A stretch of 64,000 nucleotides of DNA from the NCBI GenBank assembly GCA_900239685.1, contig OENT01000586.1, positions 1 to 64,000 on the forward strand. The letters run 5' to 3'. Shown here one piece after another: positions 36,961 through 50,072 of the stretch; the stretch's first letter is position 1; every line of letters begins with the position of its first letter. Below the pieces are notes generated by a model, which was given only the letters and a program-made list of their open reading frames with translations, made no database searches and was not told the DNA's origin. The DNA comes from Rotaria macrura (lineage: Eukaryota; Rotifera; Eurotatoria; Philodinida; Philodinidae). Position numbers and translations under genes: made by a program.

Positions 36961-38653
36961 TCATTCCTGTTTCGCTGTTTCTGATTTAATATATCTGTTG
37001 GACGAGACACTCTCAATTGTTTCCAAATAATTGTCCATTGGGTTTGAAATAGTGTCTGGATTTTCCATTACTTCATTAGGTGATGAGACTGTAAAGAGAA
37101 AAAAACATGTTTAATCAAATCAATGAAAATATGTCTCACTTGAATCGCATGGAGCATGTTGAACATTATCAGGATTTATTTGATATAACTGACCATCATT
37201 TTGAGTATCGTTATTGAGATTTTCATGTTCGGTTAATGTTCCATCTACAATAGTCAGTAGAATTGTATTTAAATCAAGACAAGAAAATAAATAAAAACAG
37301 CTAAACAAACCTGTTTCTTCACTATCATTATCCGAATCCTCTTCATTCCCATCGAAATCGCTCTCTGAAGTGGCGATGCTATCTAAAGTTAAATTACATA
37401 TCATGTTAAGATCCTATTAAGAATATATCATTAAGTCTTAGGACAAGCTTTTTACAGAAATATTGATGAACTATACCTCCTCCACTGTCATTAATATCAA
37501 CTGCTTGAATTGCGATTGGCAATTCAATGGAACCCAACAGATTTATATTGCCTGTTATATAAAAGATGATGAACAATTGAATTAAATTTTATTAAAATTT
37601 ATAATTTAACTTACATGACAGATAATGAAAGAGGGCTTGTGATCCATTGATCTCGTTATTATTTACAGTTTGAGCATTTCCATCTAAGTATACATATTAA
37701 ACTTGATATATTAGAAGATATTGAGAAGAATTATTTACTGTTTTGTACGAATGCACCGATTCTATTCTCATTTGTGTTTTCATTTAGCGTTGCGTCCTCA
37801 TTGACATCCGAATTTTCACCAATCAGGATAGCTTTTGAACGTCGATAACTATGTATACCTGCTAGAGCCCGTATATCATGTGCTTGGGTTTCTTGAATTC
37901 CTAATTGCGTATCATCATCATCATCATCATCATAATGACCTAAAAATATAAGACAAAAGTTGATGGAAAAAAATAAAAACTAACTTACGTGTCACTGCTA
38001 GAGAAAATTTGACATCTTCACTAACTGGATCTATAAAAATTAAATTGAAAATAGGAGACTATTGATTTCCTTTCTAAATCGAAAAGGAATAAATACGAGT
38101 GGTACGACCCTCTGCTTGTGCATATCGATTTCCATCAGCCATTCTTCGGTAACAAAAATGTCCCAATAACGATGTGCTACAATATAGATATTTTATAAAA
38201 CACAACAATATGACCTATAAAGTAAGTCGAATTAATATTAACATTGAAGTGTGACTGCCTGGATATCGTCTACGATCATTGATTTGCTCACCTGCAATAT
38301 CATCAAGTTAAAAAAGTATGCATTCATAGAGTAAATTATACCTGCTGTTTGTCCTGCGGTACCAGATAATTCATCGGTAACAGGTTCCGCAGAGACTAGA
38401 TTGATTAAAAAATGCATGCTTTACAATTTCTTAATAAACTTTTAATAAATACTTGTCGAATCGTCTTCATTGATTGTAGCTGGATTTTCTTCAATCTCTG
38501 AAATAATAAAAATATGTACACATAAAAACACTGAACTCTTCCGAAATAGATTCGTCAATATTGATTCTATGTTGAATCTTATGGAAAACGGTCATGCTTA
38601 CCATCAGATGATGAAGACGAGCCGGATCTATCATTACTATTGCCGCCTAACAT
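36961..38653 (-). CDS. Acidic protein of unknown function encoded by 12 small exons
   Basis: Twelve exons join in one frame to 319 residues. From the start they are 38602-38653, 38453-38497, 38342-38395, 38243-38291, 38109-38176, 37989-38030, 37739-37939, 37615-37683, 37477-37551, 37311-37382, 37140-37244 and 36961-37088. Lengths are 52, 45, 54, 49, 68, 42, 201, 69, 75, 72, 105 and 128 nt. All introns are phase 1 except the fourth (phase 2), so most inner exons are symmetric and could be skipped without shifting the frame. The protein is hydrophilic and rich in D, E, N, S and T, with a run of seven aspartates. The only basic stretch is HDIRALAGIHSYRRSKAI. I see no signal peptide, membrane segment or known domain. 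A TATATAAA lies about 20-30 bases before the ATG, which may mean a further upstream exon. Confidence 0.7.
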
Positions 38654-38699
38654 TATTTTCGTTTTGTTATTGGTTTATATAATTTATTAAATTTTGTCG

Positions 38700-41600
38700 A
38701 TTCAATTGTCAATGAAAAAAATCAACTGATAGTACTCCAAGAGATGGGTACGGAAGCACTTGAATAATATAAAAAAGGAAATTATCTAAAAGAAAACCAA
38801 AGTAGATTATCTATTTTAATAACTCTGAGGCATCAATTAAATTTTTATTTATCTATTAATTTACATATTAGACGCGTTCAGATATTGAATTTCCTCGAAA
38901 TATTAACCATTCTTTGTTAATTTTCACAATCATTTATTTGAGTAAACGTCTTTGCGTGCGATCATATGCCTTATCTCTTGTAATGGAAGATCGAAAAAAG
39001 TAAAGGTGGACACAAATTTTTAACATAAACATACAAAATTCGAAGAAATAAAATGGACACTGAAAAATCTGCACCAAAATAAGCATTGTTTTCCATGTAT
39101 ACTACTACTTTAGAATGCATGCCCCGTCGAGAATTGTAGGAAACCGAATACTTCAATACATAATCAAAACATTCATCTGGAAGATCAACGTTTAAAAATA
39201 ATAATCGAAAACAGCGGCTATATTGTATAAAGATTAAATTTACCTTGTCATGAGAGTATATGCGTGTCGATTTGATTTTTATACTGATATAAAGTATAAA
39301 TGTATACGACATATTTTGTGGGTGTGATATAAGGAAAAAAGAGACAACAGAATTTCTGATACTAGTTGTGCCAATGCGAGAAATGTATGCATAATACAGT
39401 GCAGTCAGTTATTTCATGAATCTATGCAAGTAAATTATCTCAATGAAAATCTCCATCATGGTTAAAATCTTTAAGAAGAAGGTGATTAGAGTGGATGAAG
39501 TCAAACTTCAGATTTCAAAGAAAAACAAAGCAAAGAGAACGAGCAATGGTTTTAGACTTTGCCATGTTTATATCATATCAGCTAGTTAATTCCATAGAAA
39601 CATACCCGGGACATGTTGATTTTTATTGGATCAATGTTTTTGTCCTAATAAACATTTAGAAAAACAAAAATACACCTGATGACCTTACACTAGAAATGGC
39701 TTTTCGTAAATGTGACGGCTTAATTAGTCATAATGATGTTCATATGAAAAGTATATAAGTTACATATAATACGATGTAATCGAATTAAACAATACGGCTA
39801 TAACTTTCCTAAAAAATTCGATCGAGTTCTGGTGAAATCTTGATTTAGACATGTCTGTTGAAGAAATTTCAAAACTTAAGAAAGAACTTAAATAATTATC
39901 TTTTCATATCGTAGTGTGCTGAAATAAAGAAATTGTTTGATTTCTTTTCAGACTACTGCTTAAGTTTTAAGATATCTTGCCAAACAAAACCAATCTAATC
40001 AGGCTATGCAATCAAATACCGTCTTGATATACAAAAGGTTATTTTTGCGGAAATCATAGGTTTTAAAACGATTTCGTTTTCTATAGAATAGATGCGAGCA
40101 AGGTACCTATGAGCTCTCTTTTAATTATTAAAAACTTCAATTCACTACCTACTTATAGATAGTTTTTCGATAAAACATATAGACATTTGTTTCATACACG
40201 AAGTAAAATATTAGGAATGATAGTCTAGTCTTTTCCATATAATGACCTATATAGTGAATAAACAGTTTCGAAATGATTATGTTGTCAACTGATGTTGTAT
40301 CAAACATAAATATTACGTTTAATAATTGAAAGAGTAAAAATACAAAAGCCACGAATGATGCTTTGAATGCAAATAGAAGCAGAGAAGTAACAGAACAGAA
40401 AGAAAGAAAACCTCGTACACGTGGTGTAACTCGTGCGAACATGACCGCACTCACATTTCGAGTCTCTGTAAGAAACATAATATTGATATGGATATCTCAT
40501 TCAAACTGGTGTTCATTAATAGCTATAATGAATAAAAACAAAATAACGATCGACTGAGATATAGCTGCACTCCAAGTATTTTCTTTTAGTTTCTTTGATT
40601 TAACAAGACCATTTCATTATCGTATCGATTGGAAATAGGCTCAATTAAAAGACGAAGAAAGTCCTTATCGAACGATAACACATGGCATTTTGGCACCACC
40701 ATAAAAATAACATTTATCTGCTTTGTTTAAAGAAGTCTTTTCTTCAACATAATTAGAAGAAATTTTACAATCATAATACGATTCTTACACAAATGAATTC
40801 TACTAAAACTATTTTGAAGTCATAAATGGAAAAAAAGATCTTTTTAAAACCTTTGCAGGACGTGTGAATGCTTGAAATTGATTACACAAACGAAAAATAA
40901 AAATCTTATTCGACTACTGACGATATGAATAGTTAACACGTTGTATTTACGCAAAAATGAAAGCTACAATAGATTTTTATATCATAGAATACAACGCGTT
41001 CTTTGCTTTTGTACATAGTTTTTTCTCTCTCATTTTTTTCGACGAGGCTGCTTCTTTTTTTATTCTCGATTCTTGTCTTTATCGTCAAGAGAGCAGCTTT
41101 TTTTTTCATGTGCACATACCAGCGACTCAAAGTGCACCTTATGTGTTTGTATAGGTTAAAGAAATTATCTTGATTGTGCATACTGTTAACCAGAGTGATG
41201 TACCTTACTCATTGTAAAAAAATATCTCGTTCTCTTCACTTCGGCCTATTTTCGTTCTTCTTGTCTCTTTATCCGTCAAGACAATCGTTTTTTTTTATTT
41301 CAAGCAGGTAGAAGTAACATTATTTTCTGTTTGTCCTTCATGTAGTCATGTAGTCATTAAAAGCTATATTATCGTGTGTCTCAAAAATAGCAGCAATAAT
41401 TTGTGAGGGTTCATATAACATAATATAGCATGTAAATATTTTTTCAAAATAAAAACAGTGCGTCAGCAATTGTTGACTATCATAATAGTTTATCAAAATA
41501 TGGCATCTATTTAATAAAAATACTCCAGATTCTTAAATCCATTATACTGATCTATTTTTGAGAAAATTATTCGTAATTTTGTTGTCTACTGAGTTAATAT

Positions 41601-42292
41601 TTCTTATGCAACGATTTTACTGTGTGCATTGATTTGTGGGCAAGAGACAAAATTACACAGCTAATTAAAAAAATGTTAACTAAGTTCTATAAAAATGAAT
41701 ATCAACTAGAAAGGAATCGAAGCGATTGAGGATCAAATTCTGGTATCTTTAATAGTGGTTAAACATTTCTAAAGCTTTGATAATCTGTTAAAGGACTAGA
41801 GGAAAATGCATCGAGATTTGTTTTCATATAATTTATTCACAAAAACGAAAATTCGATATTCTAATAATCAACGAGAACTCACAAATGTAAAATTGACTTG
41901 AACCTGGCAATAGATTTTCACAGCAACGGACTGATGAAGATACCTCACATTGATATTCAAAACGATTTCTTTTAAATATAAAACATCGCATACCTCTACT
42001 TGTATCATACATGTTGCGGCATGGACGAAGTACAAGATTTAATGTTAGACTACTTGTCTTTATTGAGTCGAAGGAGGTGTGTCTGAGAGAAAAAAATCAA
42101 TGACTTGCAAGACGATAAAAAGGTTTTTCTTTTCTGTTGCTTTCTTCTTGTTTTTGTACACGGTAAGCAAGGGAGAACAGGCAGGAGATAAGAAAAAAAC
42201 AAGGGTGTCAAAGCATCCATTAAAAAAATAAAAGGAATGTCGAATGTCAAAAAAAAATATCCATTTTTTGTGACTCACAAAACAAAATGCGT
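38700..42292. other. Gene-free stretch of 3.6 kb
   Basis: A minus-strand open region at 38971-39312 holds a coding-like piece (ECFDYVLKYSVSYNSRRGMH) preceded by an acceptor-like CTTCCAG, but the only upstream donor joins it out of frame. The other open frames are short and AT-biased. I see no repeats or RNA genes. Confidence 0.35.
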
Positions 42293-42300
42293 CGTATTTA

Positions 42301-42463
42301 CAAGGGGGAAATTGTGTACTTTGTACTTGAAGTTAATTTGCGCCACTTCACAGGATTTTGAGCTACTTTAAAGTACTTTGCTCTAATTTAAAAGTACTTT
42401 ATCTTACTTTAGCCGCTACTTTACTCGACTTTACTGTACTTGAAGTCCGCCGTTTCCCCCTTG
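42301..42463. mobile_element. hAT-like MITE, 163 bp, with 8-bp target duplication
   Basis: The element is bounded by a perfect 11-bp terminal inverted repeat (CAAGGGGGAAA left, TTTCCCCCTTG right) and flanked by the direct 8-mer CGTATTTA at 42293-42300 and 42464-42471. The 8-bp duplication points to the hAT superfamily. The inside repeats TACTTT and its complement. No coding capacity. The intact duplication and perfect ends suggest a fairly recent insertion. Confidence 0.85.
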
Positions 42464-42474
42464 CGTATTTATCG

Positions 42475-44550
42475 TTATTAGTTTTTGTCCCATGGTCTTA
42501 AGGCGAAACTGTGTCCTGCTTACAATGAATCATTATTAGAATGTGTCGGGTTCTGTCTGCTGGTTAACCATTCACCAATCTGTTTTGGATAAACAGCTGA
42601 ATATAAACGAAACGATCGAGCATCCGAAACATGCTTTTTTATAATCATTTGCTTTTAAAAAATGATTTCTCTATTATCGATTATTCGAGGATAAATCTCT
42701 CTCAACTATCGAGCCGAAGAAGACTACCCTGAAGTGTAGTGGGCCGTTTACATTTACGAAACTTAATTATGTCTATTAATTTAGTGATTCGCTTAACACT
42801 TAATATAAAAATTATGTTAAAAAACAACTTAATTCATTAACATTAAATAATCAAGTGATTCTTCTGAGGAGAATGCTATTGCGTTTAAATTTTCAACGGG
42901 AAAAAGCTCATTCTTTAAATTGCAGGCGATATTCGTTTAAATTTTTAAGTGTCAACCAGGGTAATCGCTTTACGTCTTTTGAGGTCTAACTAATAGTGTT
43001 ACTCTAAAAGAAAAACAAGGTAGTTCGTTTTAGTTATAGTATCGGCATGTTAAAGTGTCGTCAACTCTATTTTTATGGTTGTCTTTCGTCTGTTACAAGA
43101 AAAACCCGTTAGACTTTTAAGAATTAAGTAATTCATATATGTTCAACTGATCAGAATTTTGTTTACAAACAGAAACTTGTTTAATTAGTATTCTATCACA
43201 TGACTAGAACAGTGAAATGAATAGTTTTTCATTGTAATGGTATACGATCATGATCTATTTTAAGATCATAAATTTTTTCTAGTTTGCATAAGATTTGATT
43301 GTCTCTTTGCCTTTGTTCATAATTGTATGTTAAATAGAAATAAAATAATGAACTTATCTGTAAAATTTAAATCTGTGCTATCTTCATTTGTATTTTAAAT
43401 TAAATATTTTTATTAAAAACAATAATGTGCATGATTAAATAAGTGAAATCTAGCTTTGAAGCCATGAGATTCTTCAGTAGATTTAAATTTATGAAATAAC
43501 TCATCTAAGAACAGTAGGTATATATTACAACAATGTTTAAATTACATTGATATTTAACAAGACTTTGAAGCTATTGCACACGTAGAATTATTTCTAATAT
43601 GATTGTTGGCATTTTTCGATATTTTGTATTGATGTTTTATTGAAAATTTACTCGATGCTAGAGTGCCATTGATATTATCATATGGTTTTTGTGATTTTAT
43701 GTATGCATAATTTGCAGCAAGTGGTCTTGACATAGTTAGATCTTTTTCAAAATATTTATAGAAAAAACAATGGAATCCAAGAATAAGTTAAATCATACTT
43801 CGATCGTGCTTTGTTGATTGATCTTGTAATGTTTGATATCGATTCAATGTCATAGACGTATTATCAGATGTTTCTAGTCGGAAAAAATAACAATCATTTT
43901 TCGTTCGTCTTTCAGAGAAATCAATCGATGACAATAGTACCTCGTTCTCGTTGTATAAACGTCTGGGTAGGTACTGAATTAAATACAAGAGATTTTGCTA
44001 GTGGTTTATTTTGATTTCTATTCAGAAAGAAATATTTAAATGTCGGTGATTGTCAAAAGTTACCGTTTGCTAACTTGTGTAAGGAGAGGATACTCAAAGT
44101 TTGATTTGAGATAGATTTTTAATTAAAAAAATGAGATTATTTTAGATTTCAGATTGATGTTGCTATGAACACTATCAAATAAAATTCTCAAGTTCGATTT
44201 GCAATAGCAAATAGGCTTAACCCAACTGATGCTCTCGTTTGAGTTCACATATCAAGTTATATGAAAACTCTGACAAGATATGTAGAATACAATATCGATG
44301 ATTCGCAACTCATAATGCATCCGAATCCTTTTCTTTCAAAATAAATAGAAACAATTGTGAAAATTGGTGCATTCAGTATATGATTATGTGTAGACGAGAG
44401 TTCGGATACAATGTTTTACGATATGACATATTCGTACTTTACGAATAAAACTCTATCTAAACAATCAGCTCATTAACCTCATTCTTTTCAGAACAATTAA
44501 GAATGACATCAATATATATAGAAGCTCGTTAATGATATAAAACTTTCAAA
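42475..44550. other. Gene-free stretch of 2 kb
   Basis: AT-rich sequence with no convincing exons, repeats or RNA genes. Confidence 0.35.
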
Positions 44551-44557
44551 GAAAGAC

Positions 44558-45070
44558 TTACAATCGCCATCTATTTTCATTGTTTCCATCCAAAGGTCTT
44601 ATTACAGAATGGTACAGATTGCTCTCTGTCTTTCGTTGGTTTTGTTGTTCAAGACGTTGTTTTCTTTTTACAAGAATAAAAATAGTTATTGCAGTACCAA
44701 TTATAATACCAACGAACATGCATGGTATTCCAATAATTAATGATAGAAATAAGTATGGTGATTGTTTAGAATCTTGATTGATTTTTCGTTTTAATCTATT
44801 CTGTAAATATTTTTCTTGTGTAGGATGACACTCATACAGTTGATTGTAGTTTTCTATTGATGAACATGTAGCTATGTGATATTCTAATTGTCTATAACAT
44901 TTAGTTATATATACGTCACTTGTATTCGGTTCAATACTCAATCGATTATATTTATCATCTGTCCACGAAAGGTAAGAGTTATGATGACTCATTGGATGAT
45001 CAATATGTGAAGAGAAGAGTTGAATTTCAAATAAATGAGCCAAGGAAATGAAACAGATATGTGAAATCAT
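44558..45070 (-). CDS. Single-pass membrane protein, 170 residues
   Basis: I start the frame at the ATG at 45070, where a hydrophobic leader begins (MISHICFISLAHLFEIQLFS). The frame itself stays open farther upstream, and a TTTCAG acceptor lies just before the ATG, so an upstream leader exon is possible. The outer part of about 90 residues has three cysteines (KCYRQLEYHIATCSS, YECHPTQEK). A transmembrane segment follows at residues about 110-138 (SLIIGIPCMFVGIIIGTAIT). The basic VKRKQR stop-transfer and a tail of about 30 residues (SNLYHSVIRPLDGNNENRW) suggest the C-terminus is inside. I recognise no domain. It shares strand, neighbourhood and membrane layout with the lectin-like receptors nearby and may be a reduced relative, which is inference. 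Confidence 0.6.
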   Translation of the reverse strand: MISHICFISLAHLFEIQLFSSHIDHPMSHHNSYLSWTDDKYNRLSIEPNTSDVYITKCYRQLEYHIATCSSIENYNQLYECHPTQEKYLQNRLKRKINQDSKQSPYLFLSLIIGIPCMFVGIIIGTAITIFILVKRKQRLEQQNQRKTESNLYHSVIRPLDGNNENRWRL

Positions 45071-45139
45071 AATAGAACTGAAACAGACATGAACGTCATA
45101 TATCTTTAGAAATGTGAAATGTTTAAACAAAATTTACGC

Positions 45140-46260
45140 GCTTTATAAATTATGCCAGTCAGTCGATTTCATTTTCAACATATTCAAAGATTGACGACCT
45201 ACAATTCTATGGTTGAATTGTACTATGTAACAATTCTCATAATTCTCTTGACGTGACTCTAGTCAGATTTTTATATAATTGGGTTCTCTCAATTTTACCC
45301 ATATCGATTTAGATTTTTACATTCAATTAAACTACCGAAGAAAAAAGTATTATGCATAGTCAATATCTAATGTCGAGGTAACCTTTTTAGATTGATCATC
45401 AAGTTTAATTGCGAGTTTCCATTCATAAATGAAAATCTAGAGAAGTTCTAAAAGCTAGACGGTTGTCTTTGGAGTAAATGACTCAAAACGTACGGACGAC
45501 TTGAACGAGTATATTATTTATCACTGATAAGTCTACTCGTGATTAGAATCTTCGCAAAATTTTCAGCTTCAGAATATGCTTCATTTAAACATATGACACT
45601 GAATTTGCAAACAATCCAATACTAAAATGTTCTATAAATTGCTTTGTAGACAATATTATTCTGATGGGCTTGCGTTCAAGCCTAATTGAAATATACCATC
45701 TTTTCAAAAACTTCAAAATCAAAAGCAACTTTCTATTTGAACAATTTTCATCATGCAGAATGTTTCAGATTCAAATAAACGATCGAATATTTCAAATTTT
45801 TCAAGAAGGTAGTTAAAATTTTGTTTTTCTGTAACTAAATGATTATATTGTGGAATACCATGTTAAACTGAAAACTTCTTGTTGCTTGATAGGAATAGGC
45901 ATATTACACTTTGTTTTGAATACGATACTTTCTTCACAGTCATTGAATCGAACAAATTTTAGCTTATACAAAAAGAGATCGAACTCTAATGCGTGACTTT
46001 TATCTTACAGTTTCGTAACTAATAGATGTAGAAGTTTCAGATGATTAGTAATTACAACCAACATGCATACTAACAATGTACCTTGTTCAATAGTTGTTAC
46101 TATTTCTCATACTAAAATACTAATGTATGCAAATACTCGCATATCTATCATTTTTATTACCAAAAGAACCAAATATTTCATCATAATCATTATCAAAGGC
46201 ATCAGTGTTAGAATAGAGAAATTATCTAAGAATTCTTTGTTTTTCTTTCTTTATTTTTTA
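45140..46260. other. Intergenic between two membrane-protein genes
   Basis: Upstream region of the 44558 gene and 3' flank of the first lectin-like receptor. It is AT-rich, with no coding signal. Confidence 0.35.
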
Positions 46261-46270
46261 CGTATCGTTC

Positions 46271-47617
46271 CTAATAACTACTTTCGATACTTGATCGATA
46301 AGCAGTACGTCCGATTGATGATGAATTTTTCATGCATCCTGTAAAATATATTATTGCGATGATAACACCAAATATGATCAGAATAAGTACGAAGCCACCA
46401 ATGCCCAACGCAACATAGAGTATCGTATTATCTGATTGTGCTTTTTCTGTTAAGGTTAATTTTTTTCAATAAAAAAAAAAAGATGAGTACACAAAACGAA
46501 AACAATATCTACCTTGTGCAATGATTTGGGCTGGTTTTGCAGTTCCTTGCTGAACTTAGAACAAAGCAAATCTTCTTTATACTCATTACGATTGAATTCA
46601 TCCTACTGATAATTTGTGGTTGAACTATCGGTTGAGTTGGTTGAGGTTTTTCTTTTCGAATGTATGAAAGAATTTTATAAGAAAAAATAAACACGAAATG
46701 CAATTAGAAAAACATACGGTTTGAATTTAATAAATTGCCAACTAAATCAATAGCTAGTGGTGCAATTCCAAGAATTGCTCCTATTGCTCGACTTTCAATT
46801 ACAGAACTTTCATTGTATATCGTATCATCATCCGACATAGCTGACACTTGAGCAAGTAGAAAATCAATTTGTAAATGCTAAAAAAAAGGATTTTTCTTTA
46901 TTGTTTTAAACTTACTATCACATATAAATAGCATATTTTCATTACATTCTAATCGACTTAAACATAATGTACCATTGTTTCTTTTTAATAGTATACATTC
47001 TATATTGACATCGTATTCATTTTTATCACAGAAAATATCTTCGAATTCTTTAACTATTAAACAAATTAAGAATACAAGCAAATCAAACGAAGACTAATTT
47101 TAATAATCGTACTATTCAATCTATTTATCCATGCACCGACACGAAAAAATAATGTTACAGCACTTGAAAATGCACTATGAAGTAATGAATTTACTTTTGA
47201 TTCAAATTGTTTAAATTCATCTATGTTAGATAGTTGAAAAAGTTTTGCAGACAATGAATGACAATTATGTTGTGCTTGTGTGTAGGAAAGACCACCTTCG
47301 GATGGTACACCCAATGAAAGACAACGATTATTTTCCCATTCAATCCAGCCAGATAAACACGAAAGACAATCATTCTTTTCATCGTTCCAAAATGATGACA
47401 ATGTCGGACATATACATTGATTTGTATTTGAACAAATCAATGGATTAATACAAGTGAAATTATTCGAACATGACTCATTAAATGATGATAGAACTATTGT
47501 CGCTAAAAGAGAATAAATTCGTTTCGAAGTTCATTCAAGAAAATTACCTGAAGAAGACTTTGTTGATTTTAATAATGTATAATGAACGTAGATGAACACA
47601 AGCAGAAAGTGAAACAT
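46271..47617 (-). CDS. C-type-lectin-like membrane receptor A
   Basis: Seven exons (47548-47617, 47095-47502, 46916-47053, 46718-46846, 46607-46651, 46513-46554, 46271-46446), all joined by phase-1 introns, give 335 residues. The order is: signal peptide (MFHFLLVFIYVHYTLLKS), a cysteine-rich EB/EGF-like unit (CSNNFTCINPLICSNTNQC), a C-type-lectin-like domain beginning GWIEWENNRC with the C-terminal cysteines of LCLSRLECNENMLFIC, a stalk with a small proline/glutamine exon (KPQPTQPIVQPQI), a transmembrane helix (VALGIGGFVLILIIFGVIIA) and a short tail rich in S and Y. The EPN and WND calcium/sugar motifs are not visible, so sugar binding is doubtful; protein recognition or adhesion is more likely. 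It is a tandem paralogue of receptor B. Confidence 0.8.
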
Positions 47618-47629
47618 AGAGTACTAAAG

Positions 47630-50060
47630 TATTTGCTTTATAATATAAGAGATAAAGCGCGGTTAATATGAATGGTAGTAGTTTTGTTCTTTTCGAAATA
47701 AGCAGAAGTGAATAATGAAGCACAACGTTAGATCGATCGAATCGTGATTGGCAAGAGAGTATGTTGGTGTAGAAACATGTAATAAGATAAACAATAAATG
47801 CTGAAAGTGATTTGAAATTAAAAATCGCGATTCATTTCGCTAAAGCAACATTTTCTTTATGTAAAAATTTTCACATTTCTATACTTACTGAAGAATATTA
47901 ATTTTAAAAATGTTTCATGTATTAAGAAAGATAAATGTCTATTCTTATTTTGAAATCATAAACTATACGTTTTGTAATAATTAACCATAAATTATTTTCA
48001 ATGACTCTTTTCAAATAGTAATCAAACAAATGTTGATTATTCAATAACCAACAATTCGCAATCATGATATGTATTTTGATTTTAAGTTTCTTTCTTTTTA
48101 AATAAAGAGAGCGTCTAATCGAACAAGGACTTGCTCAATTTTAAGAAATTTCATCGAAACAAAACTTTACGATTTTCTATATTTTCTTTCATCAGTAGTT
48201 CATATAAGAACGATGGATAGTCCAATCGTAATAACTTTACTCATACTTCAGTAGTTTTTATTCTAACTATTATAAACTTGATCTGATTCTGCTACTCACT
48301 TATTCAATGATTGTTTTACATGATACATCTATGTTTCACGTGGTCTTGATCGTTATGAACTCATGTAAACTGACGTTTCTTCAGTGTAGCATCAGTCAAA
48401 GACATTCTCTAATGTCCTATCTGTTTTCCTCTTTTTTTTTGTCAAACAAAACATTTGAGCATCAATCATCATAGTGACTAAACATATGATAAATACAAAT
48501 TGAACTCGCGGCGTCTGTCTTTTTTTATCTTCTGTTAAAAATTTAATAACGCTGATCAATCTGTTCGTAAAATCTACTACAACCAGCAAGTTGCTAGTTT
48601 CTATCATATAATTAACTTTTTTTAAATATTAACAGTCAAATTTTAACCGTATCTCTTCGGAGATTCCTTAGTTTTGTATGCAAAAATATCCATTTCTGGA
48701 TGAATTTACCTGTTGTTATTTTTTTTTATTTCCATCGAAGTGCTTTTGAAAATTCTATTAGAATGACAGCAGGGGTACACTTAGTAGATGATTTCTTAAT
48801 CGACATCAGTGAATAGAATTTCAGTCAGAACAATTTTCAAATGGAGAAAACTCTTCATTTGTTTGGGAGTATAAAGGGGGTAATTATTTAAGTGACTTGT
48901 GAGTGCCTCACATATGACAGTGCCCTATAATATGTACCAATTTCATTCTCTCGCTACTCGACTTTCTCCGAAAAACCCCCGTCGAATTCTGAGAAAATTT
49001 AGGAGGCATTACAAAATGAGTTTAGAGATTTCTAAAGAAATACATTGAAATCTGCCCTAAGATCCACTTATTTACTTTGTGGCAAGAATTTTTTGTGCAT
49101 TTATTTTGAGCCCAAATTCGTTTTTCCTGAAAAATTTACCATGTTTTCAAAAGTATTTTCTACTTAATCCTTTCAGCAGGCCCTGTCTCAGAGGATAAGT
49201 TCTGCTGGACGAATATTAATGCATGTCCATACGATGAGTTATCGGTGATAGGGCTCAGGTAGAAGTCCCAATCATTTTTATCGATTAAAAAAATTAATTT
49301 TAAAATTAAATGATTATTTCTTTTCAAACCTGATTTTCATTCATATTCTCATAGATGCGAAAGAAAACAGTGAATGTATATCTGCACTCCCTCAAAAATC
49401 CCTCAGGGGTCCCTATCATGAGTCTCCGAGGATTTTTTCTTTCTGCCGTACGATCGAAAATTCTGGGACTCCTTAGCAATTTCAAATTCGAGAGTCTACC
49501 GTAAGTCACTTGAAATTTAACATTTTTTCGAGGACTATTTGAGGATTCGTTAACTGATTCTCCCCTAGGATATTTATTTATTAAATGATGCAGTTAAATT
49601 TAACAAATCTGTATAATAGTATACAAAGAATATCACAAATAATATGAAAAGGAGAAAAGTAGTACTACATGGACGATGCATATTAAAAAGAATATCGCCA
49701 AAGAAAAAAAAAGACATGAACAGCTGTTGTCCTAGGAATAGAAGATATTGTTCAATACTGCAGCTTGCCCGATGTCGGACGTGTAAACAGACCAGATTGA
49801 CAAAATGAAAATTTTACCCGTCAATACCCTACAGTTTTCAAAACGATATCCTAGCCGTACCCTATCCTAGGGTCGGGGATTGCAGGTCTCTATTTACAAT
49901 GATTTAGATGATGAAAAAAAGTGATTAAATGATTTCAACTATTGTTTTATGTAAAAGATTTCAATTCATAAAATCGTTATTTTAACTAGAAACGAATGGT
50001 TACAGTCAGATTTACTAGAAATTTAGATAAAAAACTAAATAAATTTAAACACTGATTGCC
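47630..50060. other. Intergenic between lectin-like receptors A and B
   Basis: No exon pattern is seen. A more G/C-rich stretch at about 48760-49260 and another at 49730-49890 (with CCCTATCCTAGGGTCGGGG) look unlike the surroundings and may be old repeats, but I could not define ends or duplications. Confidence 0.3.
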
Positions 50061-50072
50061 ATAAATTTCTGA

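Noticed and set aside
38971-39312. Possible two-exon minus-strand gene
   Set aside because: A good donor and acceptor exist, but joining them puts the second piece in a frame with an early stop; no start-to-stop model works.
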